Shown here: one piece after another, positions 11,077-22,560 of the stretch | Numbering within the stretch: the stretch's first letter is position 1 | Layout of the letters: every line of letters begins with the position of its first letter | Origin: Craterostigma plantagineum | Lineage: Eukaryota > Streptophyta > Magnoliopsida > Lamiales > Linderniaceae | DNA length: 64,000 bases | Direction of reading: 5' to 3' | Assembly: GCA_027422505.1 (NCBI GenBank) | Contig: JAPQWV010000051.1 | Span: 5,547,501-5,611,500 of the forward strand | Program-made: the position numbers and the translations under genes | The notes under the pieces: model-generated | Databases searched by the model: none | Seen by the model: the letters and a program-made list of their open reading frames with translations, nothing else | Told to the model about the DNA's origin: nothing

Positions 11077-11321
11077 TATATTTAAAAAGAAAAAAGAAAA
11101 TAAGAATAAACTCATACACACGCCAAATTGATTTTGAGATCTCATTGTTATCGTCGCTTCACATTAAGGAAATTAAACCCTAGTGTTTCACGATAACTAT
11201 TTCAATCTCTTGCTTTTTTGCTTCTTGTTTCTTGTTTTCAGTGTCAAGATTGCGAAATTTTGTTTATCGATGCGTATGATCCTCGCTGATTGAAGCCGAT
11301 TGTGTGTTTTGGCGAAGGTTG

Positions 11322-14300
11322 ATGTGGTCGTTTCGGAAATGCACGAGGATTTTGATCCTCTGTTTGTTGTGCGTTTCTATCTTCGTTCCTGTTTTTATGT
11401 TCTCCTATTGGCTCAAGCATATCAAATTAGATGGTTTGTGATTACGTTTTCCTTTTTCTTTTTTCTTTTTGTCGATTCAACTTCAGTGATGACGTCTAAT
11501 CCGATTATCTATTGCTGTTTTGTTTTGGTGCAGGTTCGAAGCGATATGTGGAAGATTTATCAATCATTGTATGTATTAAACGTTTTCTTCTACTGTACTT
11601 GTTTGTTTCAGCGACTTGATTTACTGGTGCAAAATCATCCGTGTTTCTGTTTTTTATGCAGTAATGATCGCAATTCTTGTTCTGATAGTTGATGATTTAT
11701 GATTCCAGTCAGCGTGGTGTGGTTGACTTTTATGATTTTTCTTCATTCTCTACTGTGTCTTGGTTTTTTTTTATCGAAAACCTTTGATGGCAATTAATTG
11801 CATTACAAATTCTATAACATTGGACTTTAAGCCTTGATTTATGCTTGTTTTTTTTGGTTCACATTGTTCCCCTTTAATCAAACATTTTCACGCATCCATC
11901 AACCGATGTGTTTATATGATATGACGTTGTGATACGGAATTTGAATCTCTATTATATAATGTGGAATTGAAGTTCCGACATCTCTCTTTTCCAGAAACAC
12001 AGGACTGACACTCAAACAATGCTTTCCATAGAAAAGGTAATTCTAGAGACATGTCACGTATTGCAATCTGATTGAATTGTTGCTAAGAAATTTGTACATT
12101 TGTTGTATAGGAAGATAGTGAAGGTTTGAAAGAACCTACTCTGGTGGTGTACAAGGATGATAACTCTAGTTTTGCAGTTTCTAATGATACAAGATCTAGC
12201 GAGGTTAAGGTTACATCAGATGCTGCTGACTTGTTGGGAAACAGTGGTTGGTATTATTCAAATGCAATGTACTCTAGATTTGTTTTGTGATACTTGATGC
12301 AATGATTGAAGTAACCTTTTGTAGCTTTTGTTTCGCCAGCAACTGAAGCAGACCAGGAAGAAAAGCACGAGAATAGGTTGCGTGCTTTTGGGCTCAAGGT
12401 GTGATGCACCGATTTATCTGAACTCCACATTTTAGATTTGTTTTCTGCGTTAATACTCATTTTTTATGAGGCATCTTGTGACTTGGTATTCATCATCTAC
12501 TTCGCAGTTCTAATGTTTTCGCTCTGTTTTACTTTTCAATTTCCACAAACTGTCTTTTGTTTCCATGAAGGAAGAGAATGTCATGGATGTCATACAGCGT
12601 GATCAGAATGCACGCATGATGTCAAGAAGGCTTGTTGATGAGAAGGTAAAAGAGATGAAAGACCAGGTTATTAGAGCCAAGGCGTACATAAATTTTTCAG
12701 CAGCAAATACCAGTTCTCATTTCGTGAAAGAGTTGAAACTAAGAATCAAAGAAGTCGAAAGAGCAATGAGCCAGGCAAACAAAGATTCTCACATCTCTAG
12801 GAGGTACATTCATCTTCTGTTGTCTTCTTCCCTATTATTTACTTTTCATCATTGATCTTTAAAAATAGTGTGATATACAGTTGTAGTGTGAGTTCTTGGC
12901 AGTTGACCTGCACATTTAGTGAGTAATGGACTGACTTTGAAGTATTAAACTTTAATTTTAGTTCTATTGCAACTGTAATTTATGAGCGCAGTTGCGATGA
13001 AACAGTAATCTTGTTCGGACTACTACATTCGCTATTTATGCAATAGAACTACCTTGACGTCTCTTCATTATGAAAAAAAACATATAGATGCCAGGTTTAG
13101 GAAAAAGTGTCGTGTTCACTAAATTGCGTGCTATCATACATATTCTATAACATCTTTTCTTTTCTCCAGTTCTCTGCAAAAAATTAAAGCGATGGAGCTT
13201 ACCTTACAAAAAGCCAGCCGTATATACCCTGATTGTTCTGCAATGGTGAAGAAGCTCCGTGCTATGACTTACAATGCTGAAGAGCAGGTACGGACACAGA
13301 GGGTTCAAGAAAGATATCTTAAAGAACTAGGCGGAAGGACCATTCCAAAAGGCTTTCACTGCCTCTCAATGAAATTGACCTCCGACTATTTTTCCTTGGA
13401 ACCTGAGAAAAGGGTGTTCAATAACCAGCATAAGATACAAGATCCTCATCTTCATCACTTTGCGGTTTTCTCAGACAATATATTGGCGTGCTCGGTGGTC
13501 GTGAACTCAACTGTCTCAGCTGCTAGTGTAAGTTGCTTCTTTTCTTTTCTCTTGACATTCTGTTTCCTTTCTTCTCGTTTTAACTGCCAATATTAGTTGA
13601 ATCATTTTTCAGCATGACAAAACTTGGCCTGCGTCACAATCTGAACCCCAGTTGGGCGTTAATCCACAACTAATGTTACTTTCTTCGTTCATTTGTGTGA
13701 TCCTTTCCCTCTCTTATAATTTGTGGATGATTATGACCAACATAGCAAGTCAAAGTGTGAAGGCTATCGTATTCAAGAACTATTTCATCACCATAAGCAT
13801 AGATTACAAAATTCACAATATGCTACTTATTTAACTCACTCCTCTTTGCTCGGCAGGACCCAGAGAATATCGTCCTACATATCGTGACAGATTCCCTAAA
13901 TCTCCCAGCAATGTCAATGTGGTTCTTACTAAATCCCCCAAGCAAAGCCACAATCCACGTGGAGACCATAGACAATTTCAGATGGTTAGCCACAAAATAC
14001 AACGTGACCTTCGAAAAGGAAGGTTCCACAGACCCGCGATACACCTCCGAGCTAAACCACCTACGCTTCTACTTGCCCGACGTATTCCCCCACCTTAAAA
14101 AGATCATCCTCCTCGACCACGACGTGGTCGTCCAAAGGGATCTAACAACCCTTTTAAACGTCGACACGAGAGGCAAAGTCAACGGCGCAGTACAGACTTG
14201 CGACGAAACTGAGCCGTCCTTTCGTCGTATGGATACTTACATCAACTTCACAGATCCCATCTTAAGGGATCGTTTCGAATCCAATCATTGCACTTGGGCT

Positions 14301-14750
14301 TTTGGGATGAACGTTTTCGACCTTCAAGAATGGCGGAGATGGGACTTGACTGCAGTTTATCATAAATACCTCCATTTGGTGCGCTAAACGATTTAAATAT
14401 ATATATATATATAATATTATATATATATATATAGCTGATATTTCGAAAATATCATTATTGTATGTTTCTTACAGGACATTGCAAGGCGAATCTGTAAGGC
14501 GGGGAGCTTACCAATGGGGTGGATTACGTTTTACGAACACACATTCGCGGTAGATAAGCAATGGCACGTCCTTGGATTGGGCCACGACTCGAATGTAAAG
14601 CAGGAACGTATAGAAAAAGCTGCGGTTATACACTACGATGGAATATTGAAACCTTGGTTGGATATTGGGATTGATAAGTATAAGCATTTGTGGAGTAAAT
14701 ACGTCGACTATGAGCATCACTACCTTCAACAGTGTAACATCCACGGCTAG
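11322..14750 (+). CDS. GAUT: Galacturonosyltransferase (GAUT family, GT8), GAUT5/6/7 type
   Basis: Nine exons are inferred with GT-AG borders and closed phases: 11322-11433, 11534-11568, 11995-12036, 12111-12246, 12340-12398, 12571-12803, 13170-13527, 13857-14378 and 14475-14750. The total is 1,773 nt, or 590 aa plus stop. The first exon encodes a short basic N-terminus and one hydrophobic segment (about residues 9-29), as in type II Golgi membrane proteins. A charged stem follows, then the conserved FVKELKLRIKEVERAMSQA and IPKGFHCLSMKLTSDYFSLE blocks. The GT8 domain starts near residue 260 and includes LNHLRFYLPDVFP, LLDHDVVVQRDL (DxD at about 412-414), CTWAFGMNVFDLQEWRR, KAGSLPMGWITFY, HVLGLGHDSNV and VIHYDGILKPWLDIG (His about 552). 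Length and the DHD and CTWAFGM motifs fit the GAUT5/6/7 clade. The family adds galacturonate to pectin in the Golgi. No disruption is seen. Exons 2 and 3 are tiny and rest on phase and family fit. Confidence 0.92.
14396..14434 (+). repeat. AT microsatellite in the last GAUT intron
   Basis: A run of TA repeats inside the 96-bp intron 14379-14474. It could affect sequencing accuracy but lies between clean splice borders. Confidence 0.8.
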
Positions 14751-14999
14751 AAATTTGAATCGAACGGCAAACTAACGGGTACGAACTGTTTGTAGCAATT
14801 CTTTCTGGGATTTTTTTTTTGCTGTTCTTTCGATTTTTTTTTCTTGTACATTTTTTAACTCAGGCGGTGGTTATTAGAAGCTGAGTTTCGGTTTTAGAAG
14901 GAACAATAAGTGGAGGTTGTTTACTGAAAATAATTTCTTTATATAAACTCAACTATTTCAGAATTCTGACATTACCGTTTGGTTTTAGGGTATACTACA
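14751..14999 (+). other. GAUT 3' UTR and downstream sequence
   Basis: T-rich tract at 14810-14850 and an AATAAG/AATAAT-like hexamer at about 14906-14935 fit a plant 3' UTR and polyadenylation region. The cleavage site is not determined. Confidence 0.4.
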
Positions 15000-15265
15000 A
15001 ATCAGGCCCAAAAGCTATTTTTAAATAGAATTTAGGCCCTGTCAGAAAAAATGACCATATTTTTAGAGATAATGACCTAAATTACACAATTATAAAGTAT
15101 ATAAACTGTTATCGAATGATCGTTTTCTGTTAGAGTAATGAAGTGTTACTCTAGAACAATGAATGTTACTGTAGAACAATGAAGTATTACTGAACAAATC
15201 GGGTTCTTAAAACTAATTTTTTTCCTGATAGGGCCTGAACGAAAATTGCGCCTTATTTTTATGTA
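15000..15265. mobile_element. Small inverted-repeat (MITE-like) element downstream of GAUT
   Basis: Left AGGCCCTGTCAGAAAAAA (about 15033-15050) matches the reverse complement of the right end, AGGCCCTATCAGGAAAAAAA (about 15218-15237). Outside these, CAGGCCCAAAAGC also has a loose partner. The interior holds three about-20-bp direct repeats of AATGAAGTGTTACTCTAGAA at 15137-15197. It has no coding capacity. Its class and target duplication are unclear. Confidence 0.4.
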
Positions 15266-15478
15266 TGTAACTCTAACGTAGTATATATTCTAACGGCTCA
15301 GTTTGAAAGAAGGATCCCGAATGGAAAACAAAATAGTATGTACATTGGATGTACATATACAAATGAACAGTTGCGGTACTGTATATAATATATTATTAGC
15401 ACCAAGTGGTAAATGGAAATGTACAATATACGTAAAAATATGGAATTGTTATGAAAATATTATTGTGATTAATATTTA
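15266..15478. other. Intergenic AT-rich DNA
   Basis: No gene, repeat or regulatory signal that I can support. Confidence 0.5.
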
Positions 15479-15715
15479 TATTATGATAATTATGGAGAGA
15501 AATATTTAGAGAGAGGAGTACAAATAATTTCAATACTTTCGCGTGGTTTTAAAATACAACTCAAGGTGCCTATTTATAGGCAAATTTATCAAATTACAAC
15601 CACAAAATAAAATATTACATTCTTATAAAATAACCACATCTAATTTATAATCTCATCTAACCACTCCATATACATCCACTATAATATTCTATAATAACTC
15701 CAATATTTCATAATA
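15479..15715 (-). repeat. E3 3' LTR (237 bp)
   Basis: Bounded by the perfect 8-bp terminal inverted repeat TATTATGA/TCATAATA and preceded on the minus strand by a purine tract. Only one LTR is present, so the boundaries rest on the terminal repeat. Confidence 0.65.
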
Positions 15716-15727
15716 CTCCCCCTTGGA
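15716..15727 (-). promoter_or_regulatory. E3 polypurine tract
   Basis: The minus strand reads ATCCAAGGGGGAG, abutting the LTR. Confidence 0.7.
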
Positions 15728-15959
15728 TGTATATTAAGGAATATGCCTCGTTAAAACCTTAACAGGAAAAACCCAGTGGGATAAAAACGTAATGAAGGAA
15801 AAAGAGTACATAATTTTTTCATAACGCTCTCATATGTTGCATCATTAAAAAACCTTTACTGAGAAAACCACATGAAAAAAACCACAACGAAGGAAAAAAG
15901 AGTGCAACCGTATTTGCTCCCCGATGTCATTTCAAATCTCAAAGTCTTCGAACGCCAAT

Positions 15960-17355
15960 TGAATATATCAATTTTCTAAAAATTGGGGGTAGTGCTTTCG
16001 TAAAATAAATCTGCAAGATTTTCGCTAGATCGCTTGTACATCAATATCCCCATTTTTCTCCAACTCGTGTGTAAAGAAATTTTGGAGAAATATACTCGGT
16101 TCTATCATGTTTAATATATCCTGCCTTTAATTGTGCAATACACGCTGCATTAGCTTCATGTAATATCGTCGGAAGTAACTCTTCAGATAATAGCCCACGA
16201 GTTTGTTGTATATGCATAATTATCGATCGGAACCAAATGTGTTTTCGGCTGCTTCATGAATTGCTAATAGTTCTGCGTGATTAGATGAACTAGCCGTTAA
16301 ACTTTGTTTAACTGATCGCCATGAAATGGCAGTTCCGCCATATGTAAGTAAATAACCAGTTTGCAATCGAGCATTATATGGATCGGATAAGAATTCAGCA
16401 TCTGCATCCCAATTAGATCTGCTTTCATCTTATTAGAGTAGAACAATTCCATATCAGTTGTTCCTTGAAGGTATCAAAATAGTCTTTTAACTCCGTTCCG
16501 ATGTCTATGAGTTGGCAACGAACTGTATCTTGCAGTAAATTTACAGCAAATGCTATATCAAGTCGCGTATGACTCTAAGATACATTAGCGCTTCAATAGC
16601 ACTAAGATATTGTACTTCAGGACCAAGTAGCTCTTCATCATTTTCAGGTGGTCTGAACGGATCTTTATTCATGTCTAACGATCGGACAATCACCAGAGTA
16701 TCCAATGGATGAGCTTTGTCCATGTAAACCCTTTTCAATACCTTTTTCGTATAAGTTTCTTGATGTACAATATCTCATTCTTTAAATATTCAATTTGCAG
16801 TCAGAGACAAAAGTTAATTTTTCCGAGATCTTTCATTTCGAACTACATTTTCAAACAGTCAACAGCTTTCGATAACTCTTCAGGAGTTCCAATTATGTTG
16901 ATATCATCAGCATAAACTGCTATAATGACAAACTTATTTTTAGATCTTTTCATGAATATACACGGGCAAGTTTGATCATTTTTATACCATTTCTTTCACT
17001 AAAAATTCCCTTAGGTGATTATACCATATACGCCCAGATTGCTTTAATCCATAAAGCGATTTATTAAGTTTTGAGTACTCCTTGCCCCTGAATTTTCAGG
17101 TAATTTGAATCCCTCGGAAGCTTCGTATATATATAATATATATCACTGTCAAGCAATCCATATAAATAAGCAGTGAAAACATCCATGAGACGCATATCGA
17201 GTCCTTCTCGTACTGCCAAACTAATTAGATAACGAAAAGTAGTTGCGTCCATCACAGGAGAATACGTCTCCTCATAATCAATACCGGGTCTTTGCAAAAA
17301 ACCTTGTGCAACAATCCGTGCTTTGTATCTCGCAATTTCACCGTTTTCATTTAGA
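15960..17355 (-). pseudogene. E3 RT and RNase H fragment
   Basis: The sequence starts abruptly at NENGEIARYKARIVAQGF. It continues with RPGIDYEETYSPVMDATTFR, LDMRLMDVFTAYLYG and the palm motif VYADDINIIGTPEE (about 16925-16885, catalytic YADD kept). RNase H shows GGTAISWRSVKQSL, NHAELLAIHEA and, near 16010, remnants of the ENLADLFTK end. Stops and an AT insertion near 17130 break the frame. The upstream gag, protease and integrase are absent. Confidence 0.82.
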
Positions 17356-17858
17356 GTGGCTGTGCGGTGCGTGGTTTCGGTAGTTTGGGTGGTTTGGGTA
17401 GTATGGGTGGTTTGGGTTTCACCAGCTCCAGCGCTTGTCCGCGTAGCGCCCGAGCCTTGTTCTTGGCCGGTTGTAGATGTCCTCGGCCTCTTCTCCCCCT
17501 CATGATGGTCCTGATCGTCAGGATCGTCATGTCTGCGCCAGGAGTGGGAGCTTTGGCCTCGGCAGGTGTCAGTCGGTGGCTCAGGATGATCCACCAATCG
17601 CCGATAGAGGGATTCTTCGTGAGGCGATAGGATGGACAGGCCTATCAAACGGGCGAGGAGAATGTCGTGGAGCTCGGTGATGGGGATGGTGTATGGGTTG
17701 ATGAGGATGGAGGAATTGGCTAGAGGGTCGGTGGGCGTGGGTTGTGGAGGTGTGGGGTGGGTTTGTGACGAAGGGCCTTCAGAGGCAGGTGCTTTCCCGG
17801 TACCTCTTCGGGATGCCTCGAGAGATTGAAGTACTCTCTCCGTGATCTTGTCTTCCAT
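17064..17858 (-). pseudogene. Chimeric reading frame: E4 aORF tail fused in frame to E3 RT
   Basis: One uninterrupted 264-codon frame crosses the E4/E3 junction. The upstream part (Pro/Thr/Gln-rich, ending in a TQTTQTTETTHRTATL stretch) matches the aORF of E7 at about 58800-58400. From NENGEIARYKARIVAQ onward it is copia RT. The fusion is probably a by-product of recombination or template switching and not a selected gene. Confidence 0.7.
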
Positions 17859-19522
17859 AGACTGTACAGCGGCAGAGAGAGCGGCCTGGAACTGCTCGTT
17901 CTCACAAAGGGTGTGGACGCCTCCATGGATGGACCAGGACGACTGATGTCGCCTGTTATCAACCCTAGAGTAGACACCGACTCTTGGGGTTGGCTCACAG
18001 TCACTTGAGGTTGTGACTGTATGAGACTTCCACCCAATCCACGAGTCGAATCCTGAGGATTCGCCTCTATGGGTGTTAAGGCAGGCTCAGGTTGTGCCTG
18101 CGAACCAGACACCACGGAGTTGGTTGCGGCTCAAGATTGAGCGAAGAAGTGCCAGCAACACTTGTCGATGTGGGCAGCATAGTATCTGGTGCGGCAGTGA
18201 CGGCCGAGAAGAGAGACTCCAGCTGAATGCTTAATCTCCTGGGAGTCCTCCTTATCAGGCTTATTTCCTCGTCAGACTCCGTGTCAGACGGGGTGGCCGT
18301 GTGAGGAGTGAGGTTACGATTGACGTCCTCCAGTGCCTGATCCGTCACCGGTGGAAGAGAGCTTTGCCCCATTTCAGTTTTCGGGCTGTGCTTCTTGTTG
18401 AAGAACCTCCTCAAAAGTTTCTTCGAGCACGCCAACATGTATGGGCACTTCCACTTGTAATTCGAGTGCAGGAGCCTCGAGCGTCATCTCGGTAGCTACG
18501 ACGTCTATCAAAGTATCTTCTACGTCGGGCATTGGCTCTTCAACCAAGGGAGGCTCCTGTTGAAGCTCCTGAGCGACATCATCGATCATCGTGTCGTCAG
18601 GGCTTGGTTGGTGTTGGGGAGTGCTCACATGGTGATCTGCCGGGGGCCCTCTAATCATTGCTTCCGTTAAGTTGTGTTCCCGGCAGAACCTCTGATACTC
18701 AGCTCCCGCGGGGTCGGCAAGCCTGAGTAAGCTGAGTGGAATTGGCATCGACGGTTGGTCCAGGTCCGTGAGCCGTGGGTTGTGGAAAAACTTAAGCCTT
18801 GGCGGCTGGTAGTTTCCAGCAGGAGGTAGCTGAGGGATGTTCTCTGCATGTAGCTCCATGAACTCCCTGATGATTACGTTGAACCAGCGAGCATAGGGCA
18901 CGTTCTTTGACCTTCGGTTATCCTTCAGTCGAATCTGTTCAGCTAGATCGTTCCAGATCAGCTGTGCAAAATTGTAGTTTCTGGCGAAGGCGAGGCCTTG
19001 AAAGATCCGCAGTATGTTACCGTTGCCCTTGTCGAATCCAGCGTGTTTGGGTGATAGACACTTGTTCACTATGCCGAACAGTGTCTTCCAGGGGTGAGGG
19101 ATACCGCTGCTCTGGACATGAGCTAATCTTGTAAGCGGCGATTGGTATCCCATGTGCATGAAGTCCTGAATCATCTCAGCGTCGGTCGGGAGCGGGTCGT
19201 AGTTGTCGTGGCGGGGCAAGTCCAGCATCATCCCGAACTGGCTCTTCCTCATAAGAATATGCCGCGTCCCGAGTTTTGTAGTGAAGGAGAATGCTCCATT
19301 TGCTACAACTCCTTGTATATATCCCCAGAATTGCTGGAGATAGACCATCGGCACTGAGGCAGTGACCGTCAGCGCGTGCGAAATGGGGTGACCTCTGAGG
19401 ATGGATACGATGATCTCGTCCGGGCACCGAAATGTGTCCAGATCGAGCTGAAAGTTCGTATCATGAACCTTCAAGTACATATTGTGATCATATATGTGGT
19501 TGTATCTTGGGTAGCGATCCAT
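17356..19522 (-). pseudogene. E4 additional ORF (aORF) downstream of pol, truncated
   Basis: The start ATG at 19522 directly follows a splice-acceptor-like CAG. The first open segment has 382 codons (19522-18374): an N-terminal domain with DTFRCPDEIIVSILRGHP, MVYLQQFWGYIQG, CLSPKHAGFDKGNGNILRIF and FAQLIWNDLAEQI, then a Pro/Glu-rich acidic tail. The reading continues in other frames (18438-18076, 18115-17720, 17858-17356) into a Ser/Pro/Thr/Gln-rich region. No signal peptide or membrane segment is visible. It is clearly homologous to 57017-60513. It recalls the extra ORFs placed 3' of pol in some plant copia elements, but its function is unknown to me. Confidence 0.75.
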
Positions 19523-19553
19523 CTGAAATATAAGATATATAAAAGTTCATTAG
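19523..19553 (-). promoter_or_regulatory. Candidate branch point, U-rich tract and 3' splice site before the E4 aORF
   Basis: On the minus strand CTAAT (19553-19549) is followed by a T-rich stretch and then TTTCAG, which directly precedes the aORF ATG. E7 has the same arrangement at 60514-60545. The distance of about 26 nt suits a branch point. The donor is not identified. Confidence 0.5.
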
Positions 19554-22299
19554 TTCAGTTTTATTTTTCAGTCGAAATATGAATAAATTTCATCAAACTA
19601 TAGTAATATTGCAAATAATAGCATGTTCGATGAATTTTGAATTGAAATCATATCAAATGCATAGTGTATGTTCAATTTCAAAAATCGTGATGGCATGAAT
19701 GTAATTTCGAAGGAAATATTTGTCGCGTGAAAAATGGTTCGAAATTTCGCTAAGTGTTAAATCAGTAAGTTACTGTTCATGCCGAGAAAATTTTTGCTCG
19801 AGAAAATTGAATTGCAATTTGATTTCCTATACATTGATTTCAATTGAAACGTTTCCGTGTAATTTGTCGATCGAGAAATTTTATTCGCTACGCTACAGTG
19901 TAAAAGACTAAGAGAAAAATTTTCTAAGTGTTGAAGTTGAAATCTAGACTGTAGTCGATCAATTTTACGATCGAGAAAAATTCTGTGTAAATTTACGATC
20001 GAGAAATTATTTCTCAGGTAAATTTACTTTCGAAAAATTTTCTTCGAGTGAATAAAATTTTTCGATTTGAACATTTGTCGAGCGACATGTGATTTTCGAT
20101 TGTAAGTAAAAATTTTCGCGGCGAAATATTTTTATCGAGAAATTGGTCAACGACGAATCTAAGTCAATCGTCGAGAAATTTTTCGATCAATTTATCCTAA
20201 GCGGCGAATTTTACGATCGAAAAAGTTAAGAATTGAAAAATAAATTTCTCGCTGTGAACATTTTTGCGACCGAAATGAAGTGAAATCGAAAATTTAATTT
20301 TGCGATGGTAAGTTTAACGCTCGATTTGAATTTGCATCTAAATTATCTATTAAGTGCATAAATTTTTCGCTCGCAGAAAATTATAATTGGATTTTTCGAT
20401 GGTAAGTTTAACGGTCAAAATCTTTCGTGATGACTTAAATCGAAATTTTGCGATCGAAAACTAAATCGACACAAACAGTATCTCAATCGAATTGGAATTC
20501 AATTAAGATAATTTGCGATCGACAAAGTTCTTCGACAGCTTTAAAACTTCAAAATATCCAGTTTCATCGAAACTCATTTTATCATCACAGATGGAAATTC
20601 TCCTACGATTTACGCTATCTGTTTCATCAAAAACATCAAAACAGGCATTTAACTCAGAAAATCCAAGAAGCAAGCTGAAATTTAGAAAAACAGTATACGT
20701 TTAAATGGTTTTTGAAGAATCAATCGAAAAATCTTAACTGAATCATGCGAAAAACTACAAAATGTAAATGTAAATCAAGTTATAAGATTCGCAATCGTTA
20801 ACCGAATCGAGTTTCTACCTTAATCAGACGATTTGAAGTGAAAATTAGAAGATTTTTGAAGAATTTTGTATCGTCTGAGAAAGTTTTGCGTGAGAGAATT
20901 TCTTTCGATTAGGGTTGCGTGAGAAAAAGTTTTTCGACTGACAAAAAGTGAACTTTTAATAACTCGCTGTAAATCAATGTTGGGTTTGCGATTGGACGTT
21001 TTGCGATTAAATGGATCAGGCCCATTACTATTTGCGCTCGAGAAACTTTTGATTCGAAAATTGCTTCTCAATTCAAATTTTTTGATCGCAAATTATCGCG
21101 GCCAATCAAAATCGTTTCCAACACTGTTTACGATCGAGAAACTTTAGATTGCGAATTAATTCTAATATCCAGTTTCTCGATAGTAAGTTCTTCTAAAGAA
21201 TTTCAGATTGACCGCTATTTCAAAATAAAACCCATTATAAGGCTCCCCCTTAGTAATTAAAATAAATGCAATTAACTCCCTGTATTCTCCGTGTAGTAAC
21301 GTCTAGCTCCCCTGGCAGAAGTTTAAAAATCTGTACCACTTAGAGATAAACGTTAGTAATAATGGAGTTAATCAACAATTATTTTTGGCAATGTTATTTG
21401 TGAAATGTCTGGGCTTGTGTCTAGCTCCTATATTGTAGTGTCGACGTCTCACTCCTTGAGCTTGAAAGATCTGAAATACTAAGAGATAAACGTCAAAAAT
21501 ATTTGGAGCTAAACCACGATTGATCCCCCTCAAATGATGCACAAGAATTAACTAACTATGCAAGCATATTAAATCAATTCAAGTCACGAGCATAAAAACA
21601 CACCAATTTACCAAGTAAGTACGTGTACATGGTCCCCGAAAACATGTGCTTCAAAATATTGTGCGAGGGTTAGAGCATAGAAAAACTTATCGCATTTAAA
21701 CAATTCAGTGCCAATGCAATCTAAAATTGCATCTAAAACGCATATGAAACATAACATTTCATGTCAAAATGTGCGAAGTATATATTTATATATATAATAT
21801 TTTTTTTCGTATTTTACTATTATTATAGTATGGGGTCAGATTATTTTGCTTCGATCAATCGTCAAGCCTCAAATTTTACGAGACATTTGAAAGAGAAAAT
21901 GCCGTCAAGTCTTGTCGTCAAACTAAAGTCCTAAGTTCATAGACTGCTCCATTTCGACAACTCTCACAAGGTTCGCTCTTGCTCTCAATAATTTCTATCT
22001 TGGGATTTTTATATTTTTATCACTCAAGTCAACACAAGCAGTTTCAAGTCAATTTACCTGTGATCGAGGTGTGTTTAATCATTTCACCCAAGCGAGAGAC
22101 CGTCGATTGGAATCAAAGGGGCGTAAATGTTTTAGTTTGGCTAGGACTTAGAAGGGAAGGAATTTAGAGGAAAGTGAGCTTATCTCTTCGTCATCTTCCA
22201 TTTCTATGTCTGTCTTCTTTCTTTGGCATCTTTCTTCTTTTCACCCTCATTTACTATCCCTTATTGAGCTATGCTCAAGCTGAAGCTCCGCTTCTCCAT

Positions 22300-22560
22300 G
22301 AGGCTATAGGAGATTATCGTAGGCGAAGTTCTTCTTGTTGACGTGCTCCTCTTCTCTTAGTCCCTAGATAAGGTTTCAGAGATTGTCTATTTGGAAAAGT
22401 TCACGGTTATGGAATTCGTACCCGAGGCTACGCTCCTCTTCTCGTTTCCCGATATAAGACCGGATTATCGTTGGAGAAGTTCACTTCGTGGTGCTCCTTT
22501 TCCAGCCGTTCTGACGAGCGTACGAGATTATCGTTGGAGAAGTTCGCAGCAGGAACCATG
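22300..22560 (-). repeat. GATTATCGTTGGAGAAGTTC repeat array in the E4 spacer
   Basis: Four imperfect units, each beginning GA(G)ATTATCGTNGG(A)GAAGTTC on the plus strand and followed by GCTCCTCTT-like sequence, with a spacing of about 60-85 bp. Homologous arrays lie at 63140-63420 and, inverted, at 48860-49150. Confidence 0.6.

Larger units (their letters stand above)
15479..17355 (-). mobile_element. E3: 3' portion of a Ty1/copia element
   Basis: The minus strand reads RT, RNase H, polypurine tract and 3' LTR. The 5' part is missing because at 17355 the sequence switches abruptly to the aORF of E4. The LTR is short (237 bp) and unlike every other LTR in the window. Confidence 0.85.

Noticed and set aside
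11300..11692. 130-codon open frame overlapping GAUT exons 1 and 2
   Set aside because: It reads through the intron in the wrong frame. The frame from 11322 gives a membrane anchor and joins in phase with downstream exons.
13613..13656. Possible extra GAUT exon
   Set aside because: There is an AG acceptor before it, but no GT donor follows, and GAUT proteins run directly from VVVNSTVSAAS to DPENIVLHIVTD.
17323..17829. Plus-strand frames rich in Val/Trp/Gly
   Set aside because: Antisense shadows of the Thr/Gln/Pro-rich aORF tail on the minus strand.
17356..19522. aORF as an envelope glycoprotein
   Set aside because: No signal peptide, membrane segment or fusion-like hydrophobic stretch is visible, so I do not call it env.
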